Of a stretch of DNA of 64,000 nt, positions 33,405 to 41,052 are shown one piece after another. The stretch lies in assembly GCA_945860385.1 (NCBI GenBank), contig CAMAQD010000014.1, forward strand, positions 1-64,000, read 5' to 3'. This DNA is from Flavobacterium psychrophilum. GTDB lineage: Bacteria; Bacteroidota; Bacteroidia; Flavobacteriales; Flavobacteriaceae. Made by a program: the position numbers and the translations under genes. The stretch's first letter is position 1. Every line of letters starts with the position of its first letter. The notes beneath the pieces are model-generated. The model worked only from the letters and a program-made list of their open reading frames with translations, was not told the DNA's origin and made no database searches.

Positions 33405-35928
33405 TGGTTTCCTTGGTTTTGTTGTCGTCTTGTACTAAGACTTTTAGTTTTTGGTACACAAATGAAATAATCAGGATTAGAATTCCCAATAAGATAAATG
33501 CTATGATTTTTCCGGTTTCGGAGGCATTGCTGATGTCGAATAAAAATAATTTAAGAATGGTAATGCCTAGTAATGACAAGGCTATTATTCGCAGGTTTTT
33601 GATGCGTTTTCGGATTCCAACAATCAGGAAGACAAAAGCGAGAATTCCCCAAAGAATCGGGTATCCTGTTTTTATGATTTGGGTTCTGGTAGTTTGAATT
33701 GCATCGTAAGCCATTTGTTGTTTAAGATAAGGCAACTCATTGGATTGGTACTCTTTATAAAATTCGCTAGACTTTATCTCTTGAGCCGTAATCGGGGAAT
33801 TTGAAAACACCAAGCCGTGGAGCATTAATTCGGTGCTTGCCAAATAGACGATTAAAAATGCCGCAATCCAAATTACAATTTTCTTTTGAAATAGTTCGAA
33901 AACCGGGTTTGGCTTGTTGATTTGGTGCAATTTATACCCAAAGTACACTATTATAAGTAACGAAATATAATGCAAATAGAATCCAATTCTTTGCTGAATT
34001 CCCGTTGAGATGTATTGCTCGTGTTCATAAAACGGATAATTCGAAAACCAAAACGCAAAGAGCATCATATTGATGACGGCAATGGCGGAAGCCAATTGGT
34101 AACGGACTCTGTTTTTGCTCTGGCATAAACCATAAAATAATGCAGCACTAAATAGTAAGTGATATAAAATCGGCAATGTAATGGCAGAATTTACTCCAAT
34201 AATTCTAAAATTAGCTTGGAAACTTACTTCGAACAAGCCGACAAAATAAGCGATAATTATCCCAATAATGACTATCAAATTGCTGTATTTCTTTGGATTG
34301 AAAACGATGCCAAATTGCTCTAGTTTTTCCTCTTCATTTTTTAATAAATAGAAAACGGCAAATAAGGAAGTTAAAGCAAAAATACCTGTCAAGCAAATTT
34401 TATTGAACACTATATTCAACTCAGATGAAGATGGGTATATTTGATTCCAATCCATCAGTAAACTTCCCACCATCAAAAAGTGGACGATAACCGAAGCCAA
34501 TCTGTAATAGGTTATTTTTGATTTTTGAGCTAACCACATCAATATTACAGCTTCTGCTCCCCAAAACAGGGTAATGAAATTCCCTTCGAATTGTATGGGA
34601 ACGGCCAGCGTGATGAAGGTTAATGTTAAACCAATCAAAAGGTAAACGGCAGTTTTGTCGAGACCAAATTTTTTGTATAAAAACCAAGCGTAACCAAGAT
34701 TTAGCAACCCTAAAGCGGCTGTAAATATTCCTTTGAGTTCTGGATGGTAAGGTTCTAAAGCCAACATTCCAGCACCATAAAAGAGGAAGGTATTGCTGGA
34801 CAGAATGCTTAATTCTATCGGAGAGAAAAGGCCTTTGGTTCTTAGATTATTGATGATGTTGATGCCAATGAACACCAAGTAAAAGGCAAATCCGAATACA
34901 ACTGCGCCGAGATAATGTGGTGTTTTTTCGTCAAGGTCTTTAAACAGCCAGGCTCCATATAAAATCACTGTAAAAATATAGGACACTATATTGATGATGG
35001 TCCATTTTTTGTGGTAAGCCAATGCCAGAATCCCAATATTTAGAATGAGGATATAGGTAAACAATACCACATAATTCCCTTGTCCCGTGCTGACCATAAA
35101 CGGAACCGCAAAACCGCCAATCAGGGATAAAACAGCGAGCTCTTTTCGGTTATAAGAAAGTGAAATAAAGCAACTGAATGCAGTAATAACCACCATAAGA
35201 ATAAAAGCTGTCGTTTGTCCGAACAAGTGATAACTGTGAAATGCAATTGCAATGGTGAAATAGAAAACGGCAACGGCACCAGCCACAAATACCGAACTAA
35301 AAGCAGCGTATTTTTTCCTTAATTTATGGGCCACTCCCATAATTAATGCTCCAGAAAGCATCCCAATTCCCACACGTGCCGGTTCGTTGATCCAATCTTT
35401 ATCTATAGCATATTTCACAAAATAGCTGATTCCTAAAACCAGAATCAAGATTCCAATTTTGTTGATAAGGTTTTCGCCAATAAATTTTTCCAAGTCGGGA
35501 TTGTTTTCTCTGAAATTTTCCCAAAAAGTCTTATTGGGTTCTTCACGAACGTACACTTTGGGTTCCGTTTTGGGTTGCATTGATTTAGGAGTCGAAACAT
35601 TGTCCATTGAAAAGACAATTTTTTCAGTTTTTTCTTCTGATGTTTCTTTTTCGACAGGGATAAAAACCAAGGGTTCTGTTTTTTTGATAACCATTTGAGG
35701 TTTTATTTCTTCAGTAGTGACCTGGGGTTTAACTACTTCTGGCGCGACTATTGGTTTTTCTGAAAGTATTTCAGTGCCTTTTAATTCGCCTAATTTTTTA
35801 TACAATTCTTTGAACTTCTCGTCAAATTTATCTTCTATTTTATCTTCAATTCGGTCGAATTTGGAGTCTATGGCATTTTTGATGTAGAACAAAAAAGCAA
35901 GGAGCACTATCAGTAAGAAAATTTCCAT
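33391..35928 (-). CDS. DUF2339 polytopic membrane protein
   Basis: An 845-residue membrane protein. It begins with one helix (residues 1-17), then a Lys/Glu-rich coiled coil and disordered Val/Pro/Lys stretch to about 135, then ENLINKIGILILVLGISYFVKYAID, the DUF2339 signature, and more than twenty hydrophobic helices up to the C-terminus. The family has no proven function. It is the first gene of the pair with the DUF3999-like gene. An AT-rich region upstream has a TATATTTA box at about 35950 (minus strand), only near-consensus. Confidence 0.85.
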   Translation of the reverse strand: MEIFLLIVLLAFLFYIKNAIDSKFDRIEDKIEDKFDEKFKELYKKLGELKGTEILSEKPIVAPEVVKPQVTTEEIKPQMVIKKTEPLVFIPVEKETSEEKTEKIVFSMDNVSTPKSMQPKTEPKVYVREEPNKTFWENFRENNPDLEKFIGENLINKIGILILVLGISYFVKYAIDKDWINEPARVGIGMLSGALIMGVAHKLRKKYAAFSSVFVAGAVAVFYFTIAIAFHSYHLFGQTTAFILMVVITAFSCFISLSYNRKELAVLSLIGGFAVPFMVSTGQGNYVVLFTYILILNIGILALAYHKKWTIINIVSYIFTVILYGAWLFKDLDEKTPHYLGAVVFGFAFYLVFIGINIINNLRTKGLFSPIELSILSSNTFLFYGAGMLALEPYHPELKGIFTAALGLLNLGYAWFLYKKFGLDKTAVYLLIGLTLTFITLAVPIQFEGNFITLFWGAEAVILMWLAQKSKITYYRLASVIVHFLMVGSLLMDWNQIYPSSSELNIVFNKICLTGIFALTSLFAVFYLLKNEEEKLEQFGIVFNPKKYSNLIVIIGIIIAYFVGLFEVSFQANFRIIGVNSAITLPILYHLLFSAALFYGLCQSKNRVRYQLASAIAVINMMLFAFWFSNYPFYEHEQYISTGIQQRIGFYLHYISLLIIVYFGYKLHQINKPNPVFELFQKKIVIWIAAFLIVYLASTELMLHGLVFSNSPITAQEIKSSEFYKEYQSNELPYLKQQMAYDAIQTTRTQIIKTGYPILWGILAFVFLIVGIRKRIKNLRIIALSLLGITILKLFLFDISNASETGKIIAFILLGILILIISFVYQKLKVLVQDDNKTKETNETA

Positions 35929-36058
35929 AGCAATAACGATTTTAGAAAATTATATATTGTAAATATAATACTATTTATAAATTAAAGATACTATTTATTT
36001 TCGCTCTAAAATTCCTCTTCATTAAAAATTAATTTTGTTTCTTATTTGAAAAATAGTT

Positions 36059-36088
36059 TTGCTTAGGTGAAAAATAGTTGTACATTTG
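36059..36088 (+). promoter_or_regulatory. Bacteroidota-type promoter of the tRNA-Pro / GIY-YIG locus
   Basis: TTG at 36059-36061 and TACATTTG at 36081-36088 with a 19-base spacer match the Bacteroidota consensus well. The predicted start is just before the tRNA-Pro 5' fragment at 36099. No comparable box lies directly before the intact tRNA at 36423. Confidence 0.75.
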
Positions 36089-36098
36089 CAGCCGATTA

Positions 36099-36163
36099 CG
36101 GGGTGTAGCGTAGCTCGGTTATCTTGTCCCGCAAGGCGGGAAGACCGTAAAGTTTGAATCCTT
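36099..36163 (+). pseudogene. tRNA-Pro 5' fragment with anticodon arm replaced by a hairpin
   Basis: The first 25 bases (36099-36123) equal the 5' end of the intact tRNA-Pro at 36423-36447, covering the acceptor strand and D arm. The anticodon arm is replaced by the hairpin TCCCGCAAGGCGGGA (36127-36141), and the T arm is only weakly kept (GTTTGAATCC). It cannot fold as a tRNA. It follows a good promoter. Confidence 0.8.
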
Positions 36164-36176
36164 ATATTTAATAATT

Positions 36177-36419
36177 ATGTACATAGTATATATTTTATTT
36201 AGTAAAAGTTCTTTAAAATACTATACAGGTCAAACTGATAATCTTGAAAATAGATTGTATAGGCATAATTCAGGATTGAGTTTGTCAACTAAATCAGGTA
36301 AACCTTGGGAATTGATTTCCCAATTTAAATTTATAACACGTTCAGAAGCAGTGCTTTTAGAACAAAAAATAAAAAAAAGAGGAGCTAAAAGATATCTTGA
36401 AGATATCGGGTTCTTTTAA
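36177..36419 (+). CDS. GIY-YIG domain endonuclease, small
   Basis: An 80-residue protein consisting of a GIY-YIG nuclease domain: MYIVYIL near the N-terminus (the GIY part), YTGQT at residues 16-20 (the YIG part), the catalytic Arg in LENRLYRHN (R26, H30) and a Glu in AVLLEQKIKK near 61. Such single-domain UPF0213-type genes are scattered through Bacteroidota genomes, often with repeats and tRNAs. Here it sits between a tRNA-Pro 5' fragment and the intact tRNA-Pro, behind their common promoter. A role in DNA repair or as a mobile element's nuclease are both possible. Confidence 0.85.
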   Translation: MYIVYILFSKSSLKYYTGQTDNLENRLYRHNSGLSLSTKSGKPWELISQFKFITRSEAVLLEQKIKKRGAKRYLEDIGFF

Positions 36420-36422
36420 ATT

Positions 36423-36497
36423 CGGGGTGTAGCGTAGCTCGGTTATCGCGCCTGCTTTGGGAGCAGGAGGCCGCAGGTTCGAATCCTGCCACCCCGA
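36423..36497 (+). tRNA. tRNA-Pro (anticodon TGG)
   Basis: A cloverleaf can be folded: acceptor CGGGGTG/CACCCCG, anticodon stem CCTGC/GCAGG with loop TTTGGGA (anticodon TGG), and T arm GCAGG TTCGAAT CCTGC. A98-G-type discriminator is A at 36497 and the next bases, CCA, match the 3' end. No promoter lies just upstream, so it is likely transcribed with the GIY-YIG gene from 36059. Confidence 0.95.
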
Positions 36498-36500
36498 CCA

Positions 36501-36530
36501 AAAGCTGAACAGTACGGTTCGGCTTTTTTT
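36501..36530 (+). terminator. Rho-independent terminator after tRNA-Pro
   Basis: The hairpin AAAGCTGAAC / GTTCGGCTTT (36501-36510 with 36517-36526, one G-U pair) is followed by a T run to 36530, right behind the tRNA. Confidence 0.8.
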
Positions 36531-36540
36531 ATTTGATATT

Positions 36541-36598
36541 GTTTATCGCGTCCCGCAAGGCTGGAAGGCCGCAGGTTCGAATCCTGCCACCCCGACCC
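36541..36598 (+). pseudogene. tRNA-Pro 3' fragment, second tandem copy
   Basis: From the last bases of the D arm (GTTTATCGCG at 36541, compare GGTTATCGCG at 36441) this copy keeps the variable region, an intact T arm and the 3' acceptor strand, but its anticodon arm is the degenerate hairpin TCCCGCAAGGCTGGA (36551-36565) and it has no 5' acceptor strand. A copied terminator follows. The repeat period is 100 bases. Confidence 0.8.
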
Positions 36599-36600
36599 AT

Positions 36601-36629
36601 AGCTGAACAGAACTGTTTGGCTTTTTTTA
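36601..36629 (+). terminator. Second copy of the tRNA-Pro terminator
   Basis: AGCTGAACAG (36601-36610) can pair with CTGTTTGGCT (36613-36622), followed by seven T. It is a diverged copy of the terminator at 36501. Confidence 0.65.
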
Positions 36630-36638
36630 TGTGATGCT

Positions 36639-36676
36639 GTTTATTGCGTCCCGCAAGGCGGGAAGGCCGCAGGTTC
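36639..36676 (+). pseudogene. tRNA-Pro fragment, third tandem copy (truncated)
   Basis: GTTTATTGCG at 36639 starts a third copy with the intact hairpin TCCCGCAAGGCGGGA (36649-36663) and GGCCGCAGGTTC, after which the match to tRNA-Pro stops inside the T arm. Confidence 0.75.
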
Positions 36677-36730
36677 TTCCAATTGCTATCTGGACTCCCA
36701 ACCCGACAGGGTAGTTGTCAATTGCTATCA

Positions 36731-36770
36731 AAAGGCTGTAAATCGTATGATTTACAGCCTTTTTTTTTTT
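36731..36770 (+). terminator. Strong hairpin terminator
   Basis: A perfect 14-base stem (36731-36744 with 36749-36762), loop GTAT, and a run of T up to 36770. On the minus strand it begins with a run of A, so it may act on both strands. It closes the repeat-rich tRNA locus. Confidence 0.85.
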
Positions 36771-36779
36771 ACTTTAAAA

Positions 36780-37394
36780 TGGAGTTTGTAGGTATTTTTT
36801 GGACTTAAAATTATTTTTCGGATTATTAAAATATATGTATTCAAGAATGGTTAGAAGTTTAAACTATTCTACACTTTAAATACTGCTTCAATTCGCTTTT
36901 GCGTGTATCAGATTTTAGATCCTCAAACAGATTTTTTTAGTTAAAGATTTTTCCTTATTTTTTTTATAAATAGTTTAAAACCAATAAAATACTTGTTAAG
37001 AGGAATATTGAATATTGAATTTATCCCCTAAAAAATTATGAAATAAAAACAATAATCATTGTAATTATAAAAATTAGATAAAAAGCTTTAATCAGTATAA
37101 TTTTTGAAATAAATCGTCGTTACTTTGCTAACATATTTTGATGATTGAAAGTTTGAAATGCTCCACTTGAGATTATTTTTATGAATTAAGTAATATCTTA
37201 CTATAATCGTATTCTTAATAAGGAAGTGAATAATTTTATTATAATTAGCTTCTTAAATATTGTAAGTAAAAAGTGATAAAAAGTATATTTTTTGTGTATT
37301 TTATCGAAAATATCAGGTTTTAATCGGTTTTATTTTTTTTAATTAAATAGTTTTGTATTAGAAATAATTGCAAAATAATTTAAGCCCTGAAAAT
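36780..37394 (+). other. A/T-rich intergenic region with possible promoter
   Basis: About 600 very A/T-rich bases without a gene. A TAGTTTTG box at 37348-37355 fits the -7 promoter element for the following operon, but I see no good TTG at the right distance. If it is used, transcription starts around 37362, which favours translation from the GTG at 37395 over the TTG at 37368. Confidence 0.4.
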
Positions 37395-37925
37395 GTGAAG
37401 CATCTCAATTTTAAAATTACAAACCTACTTGTTATCCTGATGTTGTTTTTTTCTTTAAATTGTATAAGTCAAAACATCCAGTCAATTGCAAACGATACTA
37501 TGGAAACTTTTAATGCGTCTGGTGACGATGCCACAAGTGATTCGGGTTCAGTTACTTATTCCATTGGACAAGTATTTTATACCTACATTGGAGAGTCTAT
37601 TTATAATGTTGCACAAGGTATTCAACAAGAAGAGCTAAATCAGAATTTAGCCGTTACAGAAAATAGTATTGAACCCAAAGCAGAAATATTTATTTTTCCA
37701 AATCCAACGACAGATTTTGTTATTGTAAATATGGAAGGATATGAGTTTGAAAATGGACCGCGTTCTTATCAACTTTATGACTTTCAAGGAAGGCTTATAA
37801 AGCAAAATGTAATTAACCAGAACGAGACTAAAATTGACTTGAATGATCTTAGTTCTTCTCTTTATCTACTACAAGTATATGCTAACAATAAAATTTTGAA
37901 AACGTTTAAAATATTAAAAAAATAA
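37395..37925 (+). CDS. Exported protein with type IX secretion C-terminal sorting domain
   Basis: About 176 residues from the GTG at 37395, which gives a normal signal peptide (basic start, then LLVILMLFFSLNCISQ); a TTG at 37368 would add nine residues. After a short Ser/Asp/Gly-rich region with SDSGSVTYSIGQVFYT, the last 80 residues form a type A T9SS sorting domain: FIFPNPTTDFVIV, YDFQGRLI, IDLNDLSSSLYLLQV and a final KILKK. The protein would be exported by Sec, then moved across the outer membrane. It leads a three-gene operon; the next gene starts three bases on. Confidence 0.8.
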   Translation: MKHLNFKITNLLVILMLFFSLNCISQNIQSIANDTMETFNASGDDATSDSGSVTYSIGQVFYTYIGESIYNVAQGIQQEELNQNLAVTENSIEPKAEIFIFPNPTTDFVIVNMEGYEFENGPRSYQLYDFQGRLIKQNVINQNETKIDLNDLSSSLYLLQVYANNKILKTFKILKK

Positions 37926-37928
37926 ATT

Positions 37929-38657
37929 ATGAAACTTACACTTACCATACTGTTATTTGTGACTGTTACGCTTAGTATTTTTGCACAGGCACCAGAAAAA
38001 ATGAGTTATCAAGCGATTATCCGTTCAAAAGCCAATAGCTTAGTAACTAACTCGAACATAAGTCTAAAAGTTATTGTGCATCAAGGTACTACAACGGGAA
38101 CTAAAGTTTACGAAGAAACTCACTTAGTTATGACAAATAACAATGGTCTAGTTTCTCTTGAAATTGGAACGGGAAATATTGTTACAGGTAATTTTAGTGC
38201 CATAGCGTGGGATAATGGACCTTATTTTGTAGAAACACAAGTAGATGCTGCTGGCGGTACTAATTACAACATTATTGGTATTACACAGCTATTGAGCGTT
38301 CCGTATGCGCTGCATTCTAAAACCGCGGAAAGAATAGTAGGTGCCAACCCTTATAAAGCTGCAATTATTCCATTTACTTCTTCCAGAAATATTGCTAGTA
38401 CAGATATCAATAATGTTATAGAATGCACAACATCAGCTACGTTAACATTAACTTCTGCATTTGGTGCAATGGCAATAGGTGATACTATTAATTTAGAAGC
38501 TCATAATGGAGCTGTCTTGACAGTCCAAGCTGGAACTGGGGTTACAATTAATTATAATGCTAGTGGTAAGGCTTTGTTTACAAGTACTGCAGGAAGCGTA
38601 AGGTTTGGATTACTAAGAAAAACAGGTGTAAATGCCTATATAATTTCAGGACAATGA
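37929..38657 (+). CDS. Exported surface-protein-like protein
   Basis: A 242-residue protein with a signal peptide (about residues 1-19, ending IFAQ). The region APEKMSYQAIIRSKANSLVTNSNI... with VYEETHLVMTNNNGLVSLEIGTG and YFVETQVDAAGGTNYNIIGITQLLSVPYALHSKTAE is a very common N-terminal module of Bacteroidota exported proteins, with no known function. The remaining 100 residues are Ala/Thr/Gly-rich and beta-like (TLTSAFGAMAIGDTINLEAHNGAVLTVQ), as in fibre or adhesin proteins. No T9SS domain is visible. It overlaps the next gene by four bases. Confidence 0.65.
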   Translation: MKLTLTILLFVTVTLSIFAQAPEKMSYQAIIRSKANSLVTNSNISLKVIVHQGTTTGTKVYEETHLVMTNNNGLVSLEIGTGNIVTGNFSAIAWDNGPYFVETQVDAAGGTNYNIIGITQLLSVPYALHSKTAERIVGANPYKAAIIPFTSSRNIASTDINNVIECTTSATLTLTSAFGAMAIGDTINLEAHNGAVLTVQAGTGVTINYNASGKALFTSTAGSVRFGLLRKTGVNAYIISGQ

Positions 38658-40813
38658 AACATTTAATTTATTTTTTACTTTTTTCATCCGTAGTTTTTTC
38701 ACAGAACTATAATTATGCTATAGATGAGCCCAAAAAAAGTACTGTTCCAGTAATACCGTCGGTAAATAACCAATTAGAAGAAATTGAATATTTCAAGGCT
38801 TATTTATTGCCAATAACTAAAAAAGCAACTTTACAAACAGCTTTAGACACGTATGGTTCAGTTCGATTGGAAAAAGGGGATTATAGAGGAGTGAATGTTG
38901 TAATGCATAGTAATCAAAGATTATATGGACATCCTGCCTTAACACAACTTACAAGTATTACAATTGCGGCAGGTAGTAGTGGGGTTAGAATAGAGAATAT
39001 ACTTCAAACTCCAATTACATTTCAAGCAGGTGCTGTAACTTCTAATTGCGTAATTAATAGGACAAGCTTTAATATAATATCAGCTAAAAATGCTATGTTA
39101 GAAAACAATAGCTTTATAAATGTAGGTTCTTCGCTCCAATTTGATTGTAGTACTTCTGGGTATCTTAGAAACAATAAAATACTAAAACATCAAGTGCAAG
39201 GTGTTTCCAATCAACTCATAATGAAAGGAAATAGTACGACTCCTAGTTATGGGAATATTGTTACTCATTCTAATTATTTGGGTTCTTTAGGTGTTACAAC
39301 AGATATCAGTAATTTACAATCAGCAACCTTTATAGCTGTTGACGCAGAAACTTATACAGGACTTACAGCTCCTGTTTTTAATGCAACAAATATAGGCAGG
39401 CTTAATCTAGGTAATACAAGTGGACAAATATTTTATGATACTCCAAATGGCTTTTATAATATAGATGCTGTTACTGCTAATATTATAGGAGCGCAGGGTC
39501 TTGGATATGGTAGTGGAATTTCTACAATATCACCGAGAACTAATGTTCTAGATATAAACTCTGCTAATATACCTATCAGAAGCGCTGGAACTGTTACAGG
39601 ATTTAATTTAAGAAATAACTTTAATACAAATGTATTAACACTTAATGGAGTAGAGCAAAAAGCTAAAATAACAGACCCTGCTACTGTAGCTACTATTTCA
39701 AGTTCAATTTTAGGAACTCAATATACTCCTTTGGTTAAACCTACTTTTGCAACATTACCAGACCCATTAGGCGCAAATTGGGGTACTGATAGAATTGGAA
39801 AGCCAGATAGTACTGCTTATATTCAAAATCTAATTGATACAAATGAAATAGCTAGTTTACCAGAAGGAGTTTACTATATAAGTTCATCGTTACACATGAT
39901 TAGTGATAGCAAACATGGTATTATTGGTAGTGGTACAGGAAAAACAGTTATTTGTGGTTTAACTGATGATTTTCCTTTGATTAGAATAGACCCTTGGACT
40001 AACTTAGGAAGTTTTGTTTTAGCTAACTTAACATTACAAGGTGGCAGTATTGGACTACTAATGGATGGGAAAACAAATTTTGTTGCTTATTTAAGGTTAA
40101 ATTACCTTGTTTTTAGAAATCAAAATTATGCTATTAATCTTCATCAAATAAGTGGATTAGATAACAACTTTTTTGATAATGTTTCTTTTGTAAATTGTAA
40201 TAAAGGATTTTTTGCGGAGTCTCTTCGCCCTTACATTGGTGGAGTTCTAGAAGGTTGTAGTTATATTGATAAAACTGTATTTTACCAATGTCAGTTTTTA
40301 AATTGTACTACTACATTTGATTGGGATTCAACTAGGTCAAATAATCTAAATGCTTGGGTAGATTGTAAATTTGATGGTGGTAGCACAGCATTTACAGGTG
40401 GAGGTAATGATAGTGTTTTTGTTAATTGTGCATTTACTAACTATACTGGTTTAAACCTAATTAAGACTAATAAAGCAAGTATGTATAGTTGTAATATTTA
40501 TGGTAATACCAATACAGGAACTACTTTTGATACGACAGCAACCTATTTAGAGGGTTGTACTATATCTGATAATAGAAACTTATTGACTTATAATGTAAAT
40601 CAAAATATATTTTGCAGCATAGCTAATTCAACTATAACAGGAAATGCTATAGTTTCAGGAACATACCGCCAATTAGAAGCAGTATATTCTAATAGTACTT
40701 TATTATCAAATCCAACATTAAGCAAATTACTTGTACATTTAAAAGCAGGAGTGCCAACAGTTCTTATCGATGCAACCCCTAAGCCTTACCCTCAATTTTT
40801 AGTAATACAGTAA
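38654..40813 (+). CDS. Exported right-handed beta-helix-like protein
   Basis: A 719-residue protein with a signal peptide (MKHLIYFLLFSSVVFSQ). Repeated short strands separated by Asn, Gly and Ser, and segments like GVRIENILQTPITF and HGIIGSGTGKTVICGL with ASLPEGVYYISSSLHMISD, indicate a pectate-lyase-type parallel beta-helix with a pectate_lyase_3-like part around residues 370-450. No catalytic residues can be named. It ends without a T9SS sorting domain. The gene overlaps its neighbour by four bases, and a strong terminator follows. It may be a surface glycan-binding protein or glycan lyase. Confidence 0.65.
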   Translation: MKHLIYFLLFSSVVFSQNYNYAIDEPKKSTVPVIPSVNNQLEEIEYFKAYLLPITKKATLQTALDTYGSVRLEKGDYRGVNVVMHSNQRLYGHPALTQLTSITIAAGSSGVRIENILQTPITFQAGAVTSNCVINRTSFNIISAKNAMLENNSFINVGSSLQFDCSTSGYLRNNKILKHQVQGVSNQLIMKGNSTTPSYGNIVTHSNYLGSLGVTTDISNLQSATFIAVDAETYTGLTAPVFNATNIGRLNLGNTSGQIFYDTPNGFYNIDAVTANIIGAQGLGYGSGISTISPRTNVLDINSANIPIRSAGTVTGFNLRNNFNTNVLTLNGVEQKAKITDPATVATISSSILGTQYTPLVKPTFATLPDPLGANWGTDRIGKPDSTAYIQNLIDTNEIASLPEGVYYISSSLHMISDSKHGIIGSGTGKTVICGLTDDFPLIRIDPWTNLGSFVLANLTLQGGSIGLLMDGKTNFVAYLRLNYLVFRNQNYAINLHQISGLDNNFFDNVSFVNCNKGFFAESLRPYIGGVLEGCSYIDKTVFYQCQFLNCTTTFDWDSTRSNNLNAWVDCKFDGGSTAFTGGGNDSVFVNCAFTNYTGLNLIKTNKASMYSCNIYGNTNTGTTFDTTATYLEGCTISDNRNLLTYNVNQNIFCSIANSTITGNAIVSGTYRQLEAVYSNSTLLSNPTLSKLLVHLKAGVPTVLIDATPKPYPQFLVIQ

Positions 40814-40903
40814 AATCATTTTATTAGTTTGGAAAAATTATAATTATTAAAAATATCATTTACGTGCATAATAGAACTTAAAAAATAGTTTAAAATTCCA
40901 TTA

Positions 40904-40950
40904 AAAATGAGGTTCCGATTAAATAAACTTAATCGGAACCTCATTTTTTT
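40904..40950 (+). terminator. Strong Rho-independent terminator
   Basis: A perfect 19-base stem (40904-40922 with 40929-40947), loop ATAAAC, followed by further T. It lies about 90 bases after the beta-helix gene and ends the operon. It is nearly symmetric, so it may also act for the converging minus-strand acyltransferase. Confidence 0.9.
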
Positions 40951-41052
40951 TAAGCTAAATTTTGGAATAAATGGTCAAACCTTAAAAGCTAATCAATATG
41001 TTTATTGTTAGTTACTTGTGAGCCGTCTACTCTGATATTAGAAGGCAAAACT

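Noticed and set aside
37368..37394. TTG at 37368 as start of the T9SS cargo gene.
   Set aside because: It would put eight extra residues before a normal signal peptide and leave almost no leader after the likely promoter; the GTG at 37395 fits better.
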